Below are positions 42,065 to 49,230 of a stretch of 64,000 bases of DNA, one piece after another; position 1 is the first letter of the stretch, and every line of letters starts with the position of its first letter. The stretch is from NCBI GenBank assembly GCA_036351055.1, contig JAZBOH010000125.1, positions 1 through 64,000 on the forward strand. Reading direction: 5' to 3'. The notes below the pieces were generated by a model. It did not search any database. It was given only the letters and a program-made list of their open reading frames with translations, and was not told where the DNA came from. The position numbers and the translations under genes are program-made. Origin of the DNA: JABDPF01 sp036351055 (lineage in GTDB: Bacteria > Pseudomonadota > Gammaproteobacteria > Xanthomonadales > SZUA-36).

Positions 42065-43117
42065 TCATGTTCCGGCGTCCTGAAGCCGGCGTCCGGCTTT
42101 TACCCACGGTGCTGCCTGGCCGGGCTTTCTCAGGGCCGAAAGGTTTTCCCTGACGGTGAACGCGGTGCCGCGCCATTTATTGGGACGGCTCCGCGGAAGC
42201 GCCCCTTGCCACACGTCCTCGGACTCGCTGCCGGCGGTGATTCCCCTCATCAGTTGCATAAAACGTTCCCGGTGGGGTGCAAACCTTTTGAGCGTACCGC
42301 CGCGGATTAATTCAGCGGGAGGCGGATGGGCGCAGAAGTCTTCCACGGCTGCTGCCACGGCAGCCGGGTCGTCGGCCACGATACGGGTGTAGGCCGGGTC
42401 GTAGAAAATATCGCGGCCGCCAACACTGTGTGTGCTCACCACGGGCAGGCCGGCCAGCAGGCATTGTGCGCTGCCATACATGAATCCTTCTTCAGCCGAC
42501 AGGGCCAGCCCGACCCGGGCCCGGTTGATCGCCTGGTTGACCTGCCGGTCATTGATCCAAACGGTTGGTTTATCGGGCGACCCGTTCAGCCAGGCGGCGT
42601 CTTTCAGGCCCTTCACCGTGGCATGGATGTAGCGGTCGGTGGAGTCCCCCTTGCGGTAGGTAATCAACGCGAGTTTTTTTACATCAACGGCCAGTTCATG
42701 GCGCTTGTAGGGCGATACGACGGCGTCGTATACGGCATTGAAGTCTTTCTCACTTCCAGGAACCGGGCAGTGTACCGACTCCGAGAGAAATACCGAGCCG
42801 TTGCAGTAGACAGCATCGAGCCCTGTTGCCTGCAACGATGCCTGTTCATCAGGCGTATTGGCCAGGAAGGTAATGCGGTGTTTTCTGTGCCGCGCCAGGT
42901 AGCGGGCCGCAGATTTTGCCATTGCCCTGGCCCGGTATTCAGGTTCGTGATCCCAGGAAATCTGGACCAGCAGGTGAGCCTCCTGCTTGCTCAACATCTG
43001 CAGTGTCAGCCACTGCTCTTTACCGAGTCTTCTGAGGAACCAGTCCTTCATGTAAAAGACGGCAGGGTTGGCGTTCAGCAAAAGGAAAAACCCGTTGTTC
43101 CAGTCAAAGAGACTCAT
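42065..43117 (-). CDS. Glycosyltransferase (GT-B type)
   Basis: 350 residues; the ATG overlaps the stop of the AGE epimerase gene (ATGA). The C-terminal nucleotide-sugar part carries VGLALSAEEGFMYGSAQCLLAG, then LPVVSTHSVGGRDIFYDPAY, typical of GT4-type enzymes where the Glu contacts the sugar nucleotide. The N-terminal half (MSLFDWNNGFFLLLNANPAV) is not family-typical. Donor and acceptor sugars are unknown. It belongs to the minus-strand glycan operon. Confidence 0.82.
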   Translation of the reverse strand: MSLFDWNNGFFLLLNANPAVFYMKDWFLRRLGKEQWLTLQMLSKQEAHLLVQISWDHEPEYRARAMAKSAARYLARHRKHRITFLANTPDEQASLQATGLDAVYCNGSVFLSESVHCPVPGSEKDFNAVYDAVVSPYKRHELAVDVKKLALITYRKGDSTDRYIHATVKGLKDAAWLNGSPDKPTVWINDRQVNQAINRARVGLALSAEEGFMYGSAQCLLAGLPVVSTHSVGGRDIFYDPAYTRIVADDPAAVAAAVEDFCAHPPPAELIRGGTLKRFAPHRERFMQLMRGITAGSESEDVWQGALPRSRPNKWRGTAFTVRENLSALRKPGQAAPWVKAGRRLQDAGT

Positions 43118-44334
43118 TGGGTGCTCCTGGGCCCTTTGTTTGCAGCCGTGGGCTGATCAGACAGCCGCCTGATCATCTCGAGCAGCGCACGGCCATTGTG
43201 ATAGGGCGCTTTCCACGCTCCGGCCTTGTAAATTTTGCCCGCTTTCCTGTCGAGGGAGGAATACCACCGCCACTCGCCGTGATGCGGGTCGATATGGTGA
43301 TCACGGATAAACCGCCAGCAATTGAAACTGGTTTCGAGGAACTTCTTTTCGCCGCTGAGTTGCCATGCGTTCATGAATCCGACCATGGCTTCGGCCTGCG
43401 CCCACCATTCGCGGCTGCTGTCACGAAGACCTCCACCGCGCAACTCCCTGGAAATGCCGCCGAACTCATCCACGCCGTTGGCGAGTACCCCGCGGGCCAG
43501 GCGGATGGCAGATTTGCGTGCGAGTTCTTGAAGGGTAGTATCTGCCACGGTCGCTGCGGCCTCCGGAATCAACCAGCTTGCCTCGATATCGTGTCCAAAG
43601 CTGATGGCGGCGGGAACTTCTTTCCAGTCTTGCGAATAGTGCTGGACAAGGTGGTCGCCACCGGGCCGGGTGAATCGATCGATAAAGAGTGCGACGAGGT
43701 CTCCGAGAATGCAGGTGAAATCCGCATCAGGTTTTGCCCGGCAGAAACTGCTGTAGGCTTCCAGGATGTGGAGGTGGGTGTTCATGGTCTTGTCCGCATC
43801 GAACCCGTCGATGCATTCGCCTTCCATTGCCGACCAGTCCTCGGTCCGGGCTTCCAGGTAGCCGCCGCACCCGGCGTCGCGGACATACTCCTCCAGCAGC
43901 GTGACCAGCTTGCAGGCTGCATCGAGCGCCTCTGGGTCAGCAAAGGCCATGTAGTACTCACTGAGGGCATGGATGGCGAAGGCCTGGCCGTAGGCCTGTT
44001 TTTTCCGGGCGTTCGGCCGGTGCCGCCAGTCGAGTGACCAGTACATGCCGCCGTGAACCGGGTCCAGGAAGCGGCCCAGCAGGAGACGGTAGCCCACGCC
44101 GGCGGCTTGCTGGTATTCCGGCCGTGCATCGTGGCGGTAGAGTGTGGAGAAGAACCAGGTCAGGCGGGCAACGAACACCAGGGACTTTCCTGCAAAACGC
44201 TTTTTCTTGTTTCTGTTGGATACTTCACCGGCGATTTTTATGTGCTTGGTATCCACGACGTGACTCAACCACCAGGAAGCAATGGCCTGGAGTTCGTTTT
44301 CCAGTTCTCTCCTGATGTTGGTGTGGTTTGTCAC
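43114..44334 (-). CDS. AGE-family (N-acylglucosamine/cellobiose) 2-epimerase
   Basis: 406 residues from a GTG at 44334; the frame is open to an ATG at 44421, but that would overlap the upstream gene by 47 bases. The alpha-toroid fold is shown by RFLDPVHGGMYWSLDW, KKQAYGQAFAIHALSEYY, the catalytic His region GHDIEASWLI and KAPYHNGRALLEM near the end. These enzymes epimerise free or N-acylated sugars at C2, as in GlcNAc to ManNAc or cellobiose. In this locus it would supply a sugar precursor. Substrate choice cannot be read from sequence. Confidence 0.88.
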   Translation of the reverse strand: MTNHTNIRRELENELQAIASWWLSHVVDTKHIKIAGEVSNRNKKKRFAGKSLVFVARLTWFFSTLYRHDARPEYQQAAGVGYRLLLGRFLDPVHGGMYWSLDWRHRPNARKKQAYGQAFAIHALSEYYMAFADPEALDAACKLVTLLEEYVRDAGCGGYLEARTEDWSAMEGECIDGFDADKTMNTHLHILEAYSSFCRAKPDADFTCILGDLVALFIDRFTRPGGDHLVQHYSQDWKEVPAAISFGHDIEASWLIPEAAATVADTTLQELARKSAIRLARGVLANGVDEFGGISRELRGGGLRDSSREWWAQAEAMVGFMNAWQLSGEKKFLETSFNCWRFIRDHHIDPHHGEWRWYSSLDRKAGKIYKAGAWKAPYHNGRALLEMIRRLSDQPTAANKGPRSTQ

Positions 44335-44374
44335 CGTCGAAAGTCTGTCCTCTGCGTCTGTTGAACCTTGCTGC

Positions 44375-45025
44375 TCACGTCTCGAAGTGGTATCCGAACC
44401 GGCGCAGATCGTCACTGGCAACCCGGGCTACCATGTCCCGCGTTTCACCATCGTAATACGGAGTGTAATCGCGCATTCGATTGGCATTGACCCCAACTTC
44501 CGGCAACTCGATCAGGCCATTTCGCCGCGGAAGGCCTGCAGTGCATGCCAGGCCTTCAAGGGCAGCGCCAAGGTCCCCGATCAGGCATTCGAATCTCACG
44601 ATGCGATCAAAGCGGTCATCGTGGTACCGCAGTGCAGTGCGGTAATAGACCATGTCAAGGTGCCTGGACCCGGCCAGCCAGTGGATCCATTCGCGAAAAT
44701 CCATGCTGCGGGCCGCCTTTATCTCTTCCCTGAGCCCCGGCACCTGGCGAATCCAGCCGATGCGGTCCTTCAGGCCGTAGGACCGGTTTTTGAAATAGGC
44801 AGAAACCATCAGGTCGAAGGGGTTGCGTACACCGCGAACCTTGCGCAGGCCCTGCATCGTTTCCGGGTCGACAAGCCCAAGGTTTTCCAGGTCTTTCAAG
44901 TTCATGTGTTTTTCACCCAGCCCACGGAATTTTCCGCTGGCCTGCAAAAGCTTCTCGACCGCGGAGCTCGCGGTGGTGGGCGCCCGCACAAAAAGCAGCT
45001 GTTCGTCTTTTGAAATCAATGCCAT
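44375..45025 (-). CDS. Sulfotransferase-like protein
   Basis: 216 residues from an ATG at 45025 with a GAGGA site about 7 bases upstream; the frame is open to 45316 but upstream codons are leader-like. It begins MALISKDEQLLFVRAPTTAS, where the strand-loop would be the 5'-PSB site (usual form PKTGSTS), and continues with KVRGVRNPFDLMVSAYF, the 3'-PB type Arg/Ser motif. It probably transfers sulfate from PAPS to a glycan or lipid. As the first gene of the minus-strand glycan operon it lies just behind a strong hairpin. Confidence 0.78.
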   Translation of the reverse strand: MALISKDEQLLFVRAPTTASSAVEKLLQASGKFRGLGEKHMNLKDLENLGLVDPETMQGLRKVRGVRNPFDLMVSAYFKNRSYGLKDRIGWIRQVPGLREEIKAARSMDFREWIHWLAGSRHLDMVYYRTALRYHDDRFDRIVRFECLIGDLGAALEGLACTAGLPRRNGLIELPEVGVNANRMRDYTPYYDGETRDMVARVASDDLRRFGYHFET

Positions 45026-45152
45026 AGCCGGTCCTCGGTGCGCCTGGCTGTCGCCACTGCCTCGCGCCAGGTTTTGCACATTGTAACGGTAATCGGCTTT
45101 ACCGCGCCTGGCCGGCGCATCGGGCAACGATGTTTCTCCCGGCTCGCGGCGG

Positions 45153-45211
45153 AAAAAAAAGAGCCGGTGATGAGCAGACAGTTGGGGGAGTACTGTCTGC
45201 CCGGCACCGGC
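45153..45211 (-). terminator. Terminator-like hairpin in the leader of the glycan operon
   Basis: On the minus strand a two-part stem forms: seven bases (45205-45211 with 45163-45169), a four-base internal mismatch, and nine bases (45192-45200 with 45174-45182) with a nine-base loop. It is followed after two bases by eight T residues (45160-45153). It sits between the minus-strand promoter and the sulfotransferase start, with no gene before it to terminate. It therefore looks like an attenuator or antitermination target. Confidence 0.6.
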
Positions 45212-45260
45212 CAGGGGAGCACACACAGGGAGGGGTGTGTTCAGGGGCCTTCTTAAATTG

Positions 45261-45289
45261 TTGACCCCAAGTAAATGGTACAGTATATG
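45261..45289 (+). promoter_or_regulatory. Candidate sigma-70 promoter for the folX operon
   Basis: TTGACC (45261-45266), a spacer of 17, and TATATG (45284-45289). The start codon of folX is 122 bases downstream. Confidence 0.45.
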
Positions 45290-45358
45290 TATAGATATAG
45301 CAAGCATTAAGATCAATATTAATAAATTTATATCAATTAATGTACAATATATGTATAG
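45278..45358. repeat. 17-base direct repeat in the promoter region
   Basis: GTACAGTATATGTATAG (45278-45294) and GTACAATATATGTATAG (45342-45358) differ at one base and are 64 bases apart. Each contains a near-palindrome TACA-N5-TGTA, fitting a dimeric regulator site. The first copy covers both divergent -10 elements. Confidence 0.5.
45288..45316 (-). promoter_or_regulatory. Candidate sigma-70 promoter for the glycan operon
   Basis: On the minus strand, TTGATC (45316-45311), a spacer of exactly 17, and TATACA (45293-45288). The -10 overlaps that of the opposing folX promoter by two bases. Transcription would run through the hairpin at 45211-45153 before reaching the sulfotransferase gene. Confidence 0.45.
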
Positions 45359-45410
45359 TAATTAATAGATTCTAATACCAGACGTAATTTGCTGAATTGA
45401 GGACGCTTGA

Positions 45411-45845
45411 ATGAACTATCCGCAAAGCCATAGCGGGCAAACACCCCCCGGGTCGCAAGCCACCATCAAGGTGAGGAATCTGCGCCTGCGCACATTTATT
45501 GGGTTCAACCCGGAAGAAAAGGCCAAAAAGCAGGACGTCGTCATCAACATCGAGATTCGGTACCACCTGGCCGGGGAGGTACTCGATGATCATGTCGAGC
45601 AGGCCCTCAACTACAAGACCGTCACCAAGCGCGTGATCTCATACGTGGAGGATGGACGTTTTCTGCTGCTCGAAAGGCTGGTCGCGGATGTCCTGGGTAT
45701 CTGCAGTGACCATCCTGACGTGGTCTATTCCCGGGTGACGATCGACAAACCCAATGCGCTGCGATTCGCGGACTCGGTCTCGTTATCACTGGAGTATCGG
45801 TCCGACGTCGCCAATCAACTGAGAATACTGGAGAGAGCATCATGA
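45411..45845 (+). CDS. folX: Dihydroneopterin triphosphate 2'-epimerase (FolX)
   Basis: 144 residues. The body aligns with E. coli FolX: KVRNLRLRTFIGFNPEEKAK, QDVVINIEIRYH, ALNYKTVTKRVI, FLLLERLVADVL and NALRFADSVSLSLEY. FolX epimerises 7,8-dihydroneopterin triphosphate to the monapterin form. The FolX rather than FolB call rests on these stretches and on the adjacent folM. It overlaps folE by ATGA, showing tight coupling. Confidence 0.9.
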   Translation: MNYPQSHSGQTPPGSQATIKVRNLRLRTFIGFNPEEKAKKQDVVINIEIRYHLAGEVLDDHVEQALNYKTVTKRVISYVEDGRFLLLERLVADVLGICSDHPDVVYSRVTIDKPNALRFADSVSLSLEYRSDVANQLRILERAS

Positions 45846-46534
45846 GCGCCAACCCCGTTTACCTGAAAAAAAGCCTGGACCGTGAAACCGGCGGTCTCAG
45901 CCCCGAGGCCATCCTGGTGCGAGACACCCTGATCGAACACGGTCTTGAAACCCCGATGATCGATACCGGTTTGACGCCGGAGCAGAAATACACGCGCATC
46001 GAGGAATTGATGTCTGAAGTGATCGCGACCCTCGGTCTCGACCTCCGGGACGACAGCCTTGCGGAGACGCCGCACCGTATCGCCAAGATGTACGTTCACG
46101 AGATTTTTTCAGGCCTGGACTACGGCCATTTCCCCCGGTTGTCGCTGATTGAAAACAAGATGGGTGCGGACGAAATGGTCAAGATCCGGGAGATCGACCT
46201 GACCAGCACCTGTGAACATCACTTCGTGACCATCGACGGCATGGCCAAGGTTGCCTATATTCCCGGGGACAGGATCATCGGCCTGTCCAAGATCAACCGC
46301 ATCGTGCGCTTCTTCGCTCAACGCCCGCAGGTGCAGGAGCGTCTGACCCGGCAGATCCTGGTCGCCCTGCAGGCGTTGCTCGGGACCGACGACGTGGCGG
46401 TGAGCATTGATGCGACCCACTACTGCGTGAAATCCAGGGGTGTGATGGACAGCAATTCGCAGACCAGCACGACCGCGCTTGGCGGTTGCTTCAGGGAAAA
46501 CATCCACACCCGCGCGGAATTCCTGAACCCGTGA
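45842..46534 (+). CDS. folE: GTP cyclohydrolase I (FolE)
   Basis: 230 residues. Typical motifs: DDSLAETPHRIAKMYVHEIF, the zinc-binding STCEHHFVTIDG, AYIPGDRIIGLSKINRIV and a C-terminal ATHYCVKSRGVMDSNSQTST with the second Cys/His pair. It converts GTP to dihydroneopterin triphosphate, the first step towards folate and pterins. Its stop overlaps the folM start as GTGA, so all three genes form one operon. Confidence 0.96.
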   Translation: MSANPVYLKKSLDRETGGLSPEAILVRDTLIEHGLETPMIDTGLTPEQKYTRIEELMSEVIATLGLDLRDDSLAETPHRIAKMYVHEIFSGLDYGHFPRLSLIENKMGADEMVKIREIDLTSTCEHHFVTIDGMAKVAYIPGDRIIGLSKINRIVRFFAQRPQVQERLTRQILVALQALLGTDDVAVSIDATHYCVKSRGVMDSNSQTSTTALGGCFRENIHTRAEFLNP

Positions 46535-47250
46535 GTGCAGATGCCATCCTGATCACGGGTGTGGCGAAGCGGGTCGGCCTGCACCTGGCGCGAACCTTCC
46601 TTGCGCGTGGTATCCCGGTCATCGGAACCTACCGGACCGAACGCCCGGCCCTGGATGAACTCGCGCGTGGCGGGGCCGAGCTGCACCATTGTGACTTTTA
46701 CGACGAGGTTCAGATCGGCATGCTGGGCCGTTCGGTGGCGCAGCGGCACGGTGGCTTGCGAGCCGTCATTCACAACGCGTCGGACTGGCTGGGTGAGGAC
46801 TCCGCCCTTTCGCCCGGTGACATCATGTGGCGCATGATGCAGGTCCATGCGAATGCACCGTATCAACTCAACCTCGTCCTGGCGCCATTGCTCCAGGCTT
46901 GCGCCGACCCTCACGCCGACATCATTCATATCGGCGACTATGTCAGCAGCCGCGGAAGCAGCAAGCACATTGCCTATGCCGCCAGCAAAGCGGCGCAGGA
47001 TAACCTGACGCTATCGTTTTCCAGCCTTCTTGCGCCAAAGGTCAAGGTCAACAGCATCGCACCGGCCCTGGTGATTTTTGACGAAGCGGACGACGACACC
47101 TATCGCGAAAAAGCGCGTAACAAGAGCCTGATGGGGCACGAAGGCGGGCTCGATGAGCTTCAGCACGCCGTGGACTACCTGCTGCGCAGCAGCTACGTGA
47201 CGGGGCGTGTATTGCCGCTGGACGGTGGACGCCACCTGCGCGTGGCCTGA
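46531..47250 (+). CDS. folM: Dihydromonapterin reductase (FolM), SDR family
   Basis: 239 residues from a GTG that overlaps folE (GTGA). It is a short-chain dehydrogenase: AILITGVAKRVGLHLARTF as the NADPH-binding start, HNASDW, and YAASKAAQDNL with the catalytic Tyr-x3-Lys, ending VLPLDGGRHL. FolM reduces dihydromonapterin to tetrahydromonapterin, the cofactor of phenylalanine hydroxylase in Pseudomonas. No phhA gene is in the window. The FolM call depends on operon context as well as sequence. Confidence 0.87.
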   Translation: MSADAILITGVAKRVGLHLARTFLARGIPVIGTYRTERPALDELARGGAELHHCDFYDEVQIGMLGRSVAQRHGGLRAVIHNASDWLGEDSALSPGDIMWRMMQVHANAPYQLNLVLAPLLQACADPHADIIHIGDYVSSRGSSKHIAYAASKAAQDNLTLSFSSLLAPKVKVNSIAPALVIFDEADDDTYREKARNKSLMGHEGGLDELQHAVDYLLRSSYVTGRVLPLDGGRHLRVA

Positions 47251-47425
47251 TTGGCATAATCCTTCAAAAAGGCCTGGTTTGCGATGACCAGGAGTGAGCC
47301 CGGGCCGGTTGAGACCTCGTGTCGGCGGGGGGGAGGGAGCTTGCGCGGGATCAGAAGGCGGAAGCGGAGAAACGTGACTCGTAGTATGCTGCCAGGCTGT
47401 TGCGCCAAAACACCCCGGGTAGAAA

Positions 47426-49177
47426 ATGAACCGTAGAACGCCGCTTGTATTCCTGTTGATCCTTGCCTGCCTGCTGACGGGCGCCTGCCATGTTGAAAAC
47501 GGTCGTTCCGTGACCACGGAACCCCTGTCGTTCTCCATCACGATCGACCGTTCGATAACGGACCTGGACCAGGATGGCCGTTTGCTGCTGATGCTGGCGA
47601 CCCATGATGAAAAAGAACCGAGGTTCCTGGTCGGTGCTTCAGCCGACAGCCAGCTGATTTTTGGCGTCAATGTGGAAGACTGGAAGGGTGATGAGAAAAT
47701 AGTTATCGACCAGCAGGCGATCGGTTTCCCGCTTGCTGACCTGTCCGCGGTGCCTGCCGGAAAGTACTACGCACAGGCGTTGCTCAATCGATACAGGGAT
47801 TTCCACCTGGGTAACGGCAAAGTGGTCAGCCTGCCACCCGATCGCGGTGAAGGGCAGCAGTGGAATCGCAAACCGGGTAATTATTTTTCCAGCCCGGTGG
47901 AAGTTGTGATTGATGAAAACGGAAGCGGTTCGATTTCGCTTGTTCTCGACCAGGTGATTCCGGAGATCGAGCCACCGGCCGACACCGAGTACGTCAAACA
48001 CATCCGCATGCGCAGCGAGTTGCTGTCAGAGTTCTGGGGCGAGGACGTGTACCTTGGCGCGCACGTCCTGCTTCCCAGGGGCTTTGATGAACACCCGGAA
48101 GCGCGTTATCCGCTGATGATTTTTCATGGCCATTTCCCGGCCGATTTCGGAGGTTTCCGCACCACACCGCCTGACCCGGACCTGGTGCCCGAGTACAGCG
48201 CCCGGTTTGATGTCGACGGCTACAACATCATCCAGCAGCAGGAAGCTTACGATTTCTACCAGCGCTGGATCGGCGACGACTTTCCGCGTTTTCTCGTGAT
48301 AGAAATCCAGCATCCGACACCGTACTACGACGATTCCTACGCGGTCAATTCGGCGAACCAGGGTCCCTATGGTGACGCGCTGACCTATGAATTGATCCCT
48401 TATATCGAGGAACAGTTCCGTGGCATCGGCGAGGGCTGGGCGCGCTTCACCTATGGTGGTTCGACCGGGGGCTGGGAGGCCATGGCCGTGCAGGTGTTCT
48501 ACCCGGAGGAATACAACGGTGCATTTATCGCCTGTCCTGACCCGATTGATTTCCGCGCATACCTGACCAGCAATATTTACGAAGACAGCAACGCTTACTG
48601 GTACGACAGCCCTTTCCAGAAGTTACCCAGGCCCGGTCACCGGGATTACCTCGGGAACGTCCATGCCAGCCAGTATGATTACAACCGCCTCGAGGCCGTC
48701 CTGGGCGACAAGAGCCGTTCCGGCCAGCAGTACGATATCTGGGAAGCCACCTACTCACCCATGGGCGACGATGGCTATCCCGTCCGGCTTTGGGACAAGG
48801 ATAGCGGTGAGATCGACCACGAAGTGGCCGAGTACTGGCGGGAGCACTACGACCTGAGGCACATCCTGGAGAGAGACTGGGCGACGCTGGGCCCGAAACT
48901 TGAAGGCAAGCTGCATATTTACGTCGGGGATATGGATAATTACTACCTGAACAACGCGGTCTACCTGACCGAAGCGTTTCTCGAGCAGACGACAGATCCC
49001 TACTACGGCGGAGAGGTTGACTATGGCGATCGCGCTGAACACTGCTGGAATGGTGATCACGACAACCCCAACCACATCTCCCGCCTGCGCTACAACACGA
49101 TGTACCTGCCGAAGATATTGAAACGGCTGGAAACGACAGCCCCCGAGGGGGCTGACCTGAGCAGTTGGCGTTACTGA
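47426..49177 (+). CDS. Esterase-like lipoprotein (alpha/beta hydrolase)
   Basis: 583 residues with a lipoprotein signal (MNRRTPLVFLLILACLLTGAC), the Cys near residue 21 being the lipidation site. An N-terminal domain of about 200 residues resembles beta-sandwich accessory domains. The hydrolase part has LPRGFDEHPEARYPLMIFHG and the nucleophile Ser346 in YGGSTGGWEAMAV. Asp and His are less clear; GDHDNPNHISRL near the end is a candidate for the His. The usual role of such proteins is ester hydrolysis at the periplasmic face of a membrane. It stands alone before the large IPTL-CTERM gene. Confidence 0.75.
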   Translation: MNRRTPLVFLLILACLLTGACHVENGRSVTTEPLSFSITIDRSITDLDQDGRLLLMLATHDEKEPRFLVGASADSQLIFGVNVEDWKGDEKIVIDQQAIGFPLADLSAVPAGKYYAQALLNRYRDFHLGNGKVVSLPPDRGEGQQWNRKPGNYFSSPVEVVIDENGSGSISLVLDQVIPEIEPPADTEYVKHIRMRSELLSEFWGEDVYLGAHVLLPRGFDEHPEARYPLMIFHGHFPADFGGFRTTPPDPDLVPEYSARFDVDGYNIIQQQEAYDFYQRWIGDDFPRFLVIEIQHPTPYYDDSYAVNSANQGPYGDALTYELIPYIEEQFRGIGEGWARFTYGGSTGGWEAMAVQVFYPEEYNGAFIACPDPIDFRAYLTSNIYEDSNAYWYDSPFQKLPRPGHRDYLGNVHASQYDYNRLEAVLGDKSRSGQQYDIWEATYSPMGDDGYPVRLWDKDSGEIDHEVAEYWREHYDLRHILERDWATLGPKLEGKLHIYVGDMDNYYLNNAVYLTEAFLEQTTDPYYGGEVDYGDRAEHCWNGDHDNPNHISRLRYNTMYLPKILKRLETTAPEGADLSSWRY

Positions 49178-49181
49178 AATG

Positions 49182-49219
49182 AAAAATGGGGTCAGAGTAG
49201 TTACTCTGACCCCATTTTT
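49182..49219. terminator. Bidirectional terminator and REP-like palindrome
   Basis: A perfect 18-base inverted repeat (arms 49182-49199 and 49202-49219, loop GT) is flanked by A- and T-runs, so it can terminate both the esterase gene and the convergent giant gene. The arm contains TGGGGTCAGAGTA, the core I recall from REP-like palindromes dispersed in many gammaproteobacterial genomes. Confidence 0.85.
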
Positions 49220-49230
49220 TCCATTTTTTC

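Larger units (their letters stand above)
45026..45410. other. 385-base divergent promoter region, partly very AT-rich
   Basis: No gene is evident. The part from about 45250 to 45390 is very AT-rich, unlike the rest of the window. It holds divergent promoter candidates with overlapping -10 elements, a near-identical 17-base direct repeat, and, towards the glycan operon, a strong hairpin with an adjoining T-run on the minus strand. The left side leads to the sulfotransferase gene, the right side to folX. Confidence 0.75.

Noticed and set aside
49182..49219. An insertion sequence end at the 18-base palindrome
   Set aside because: There is no transposase or second matching end within the window; a terminator explains the structure.
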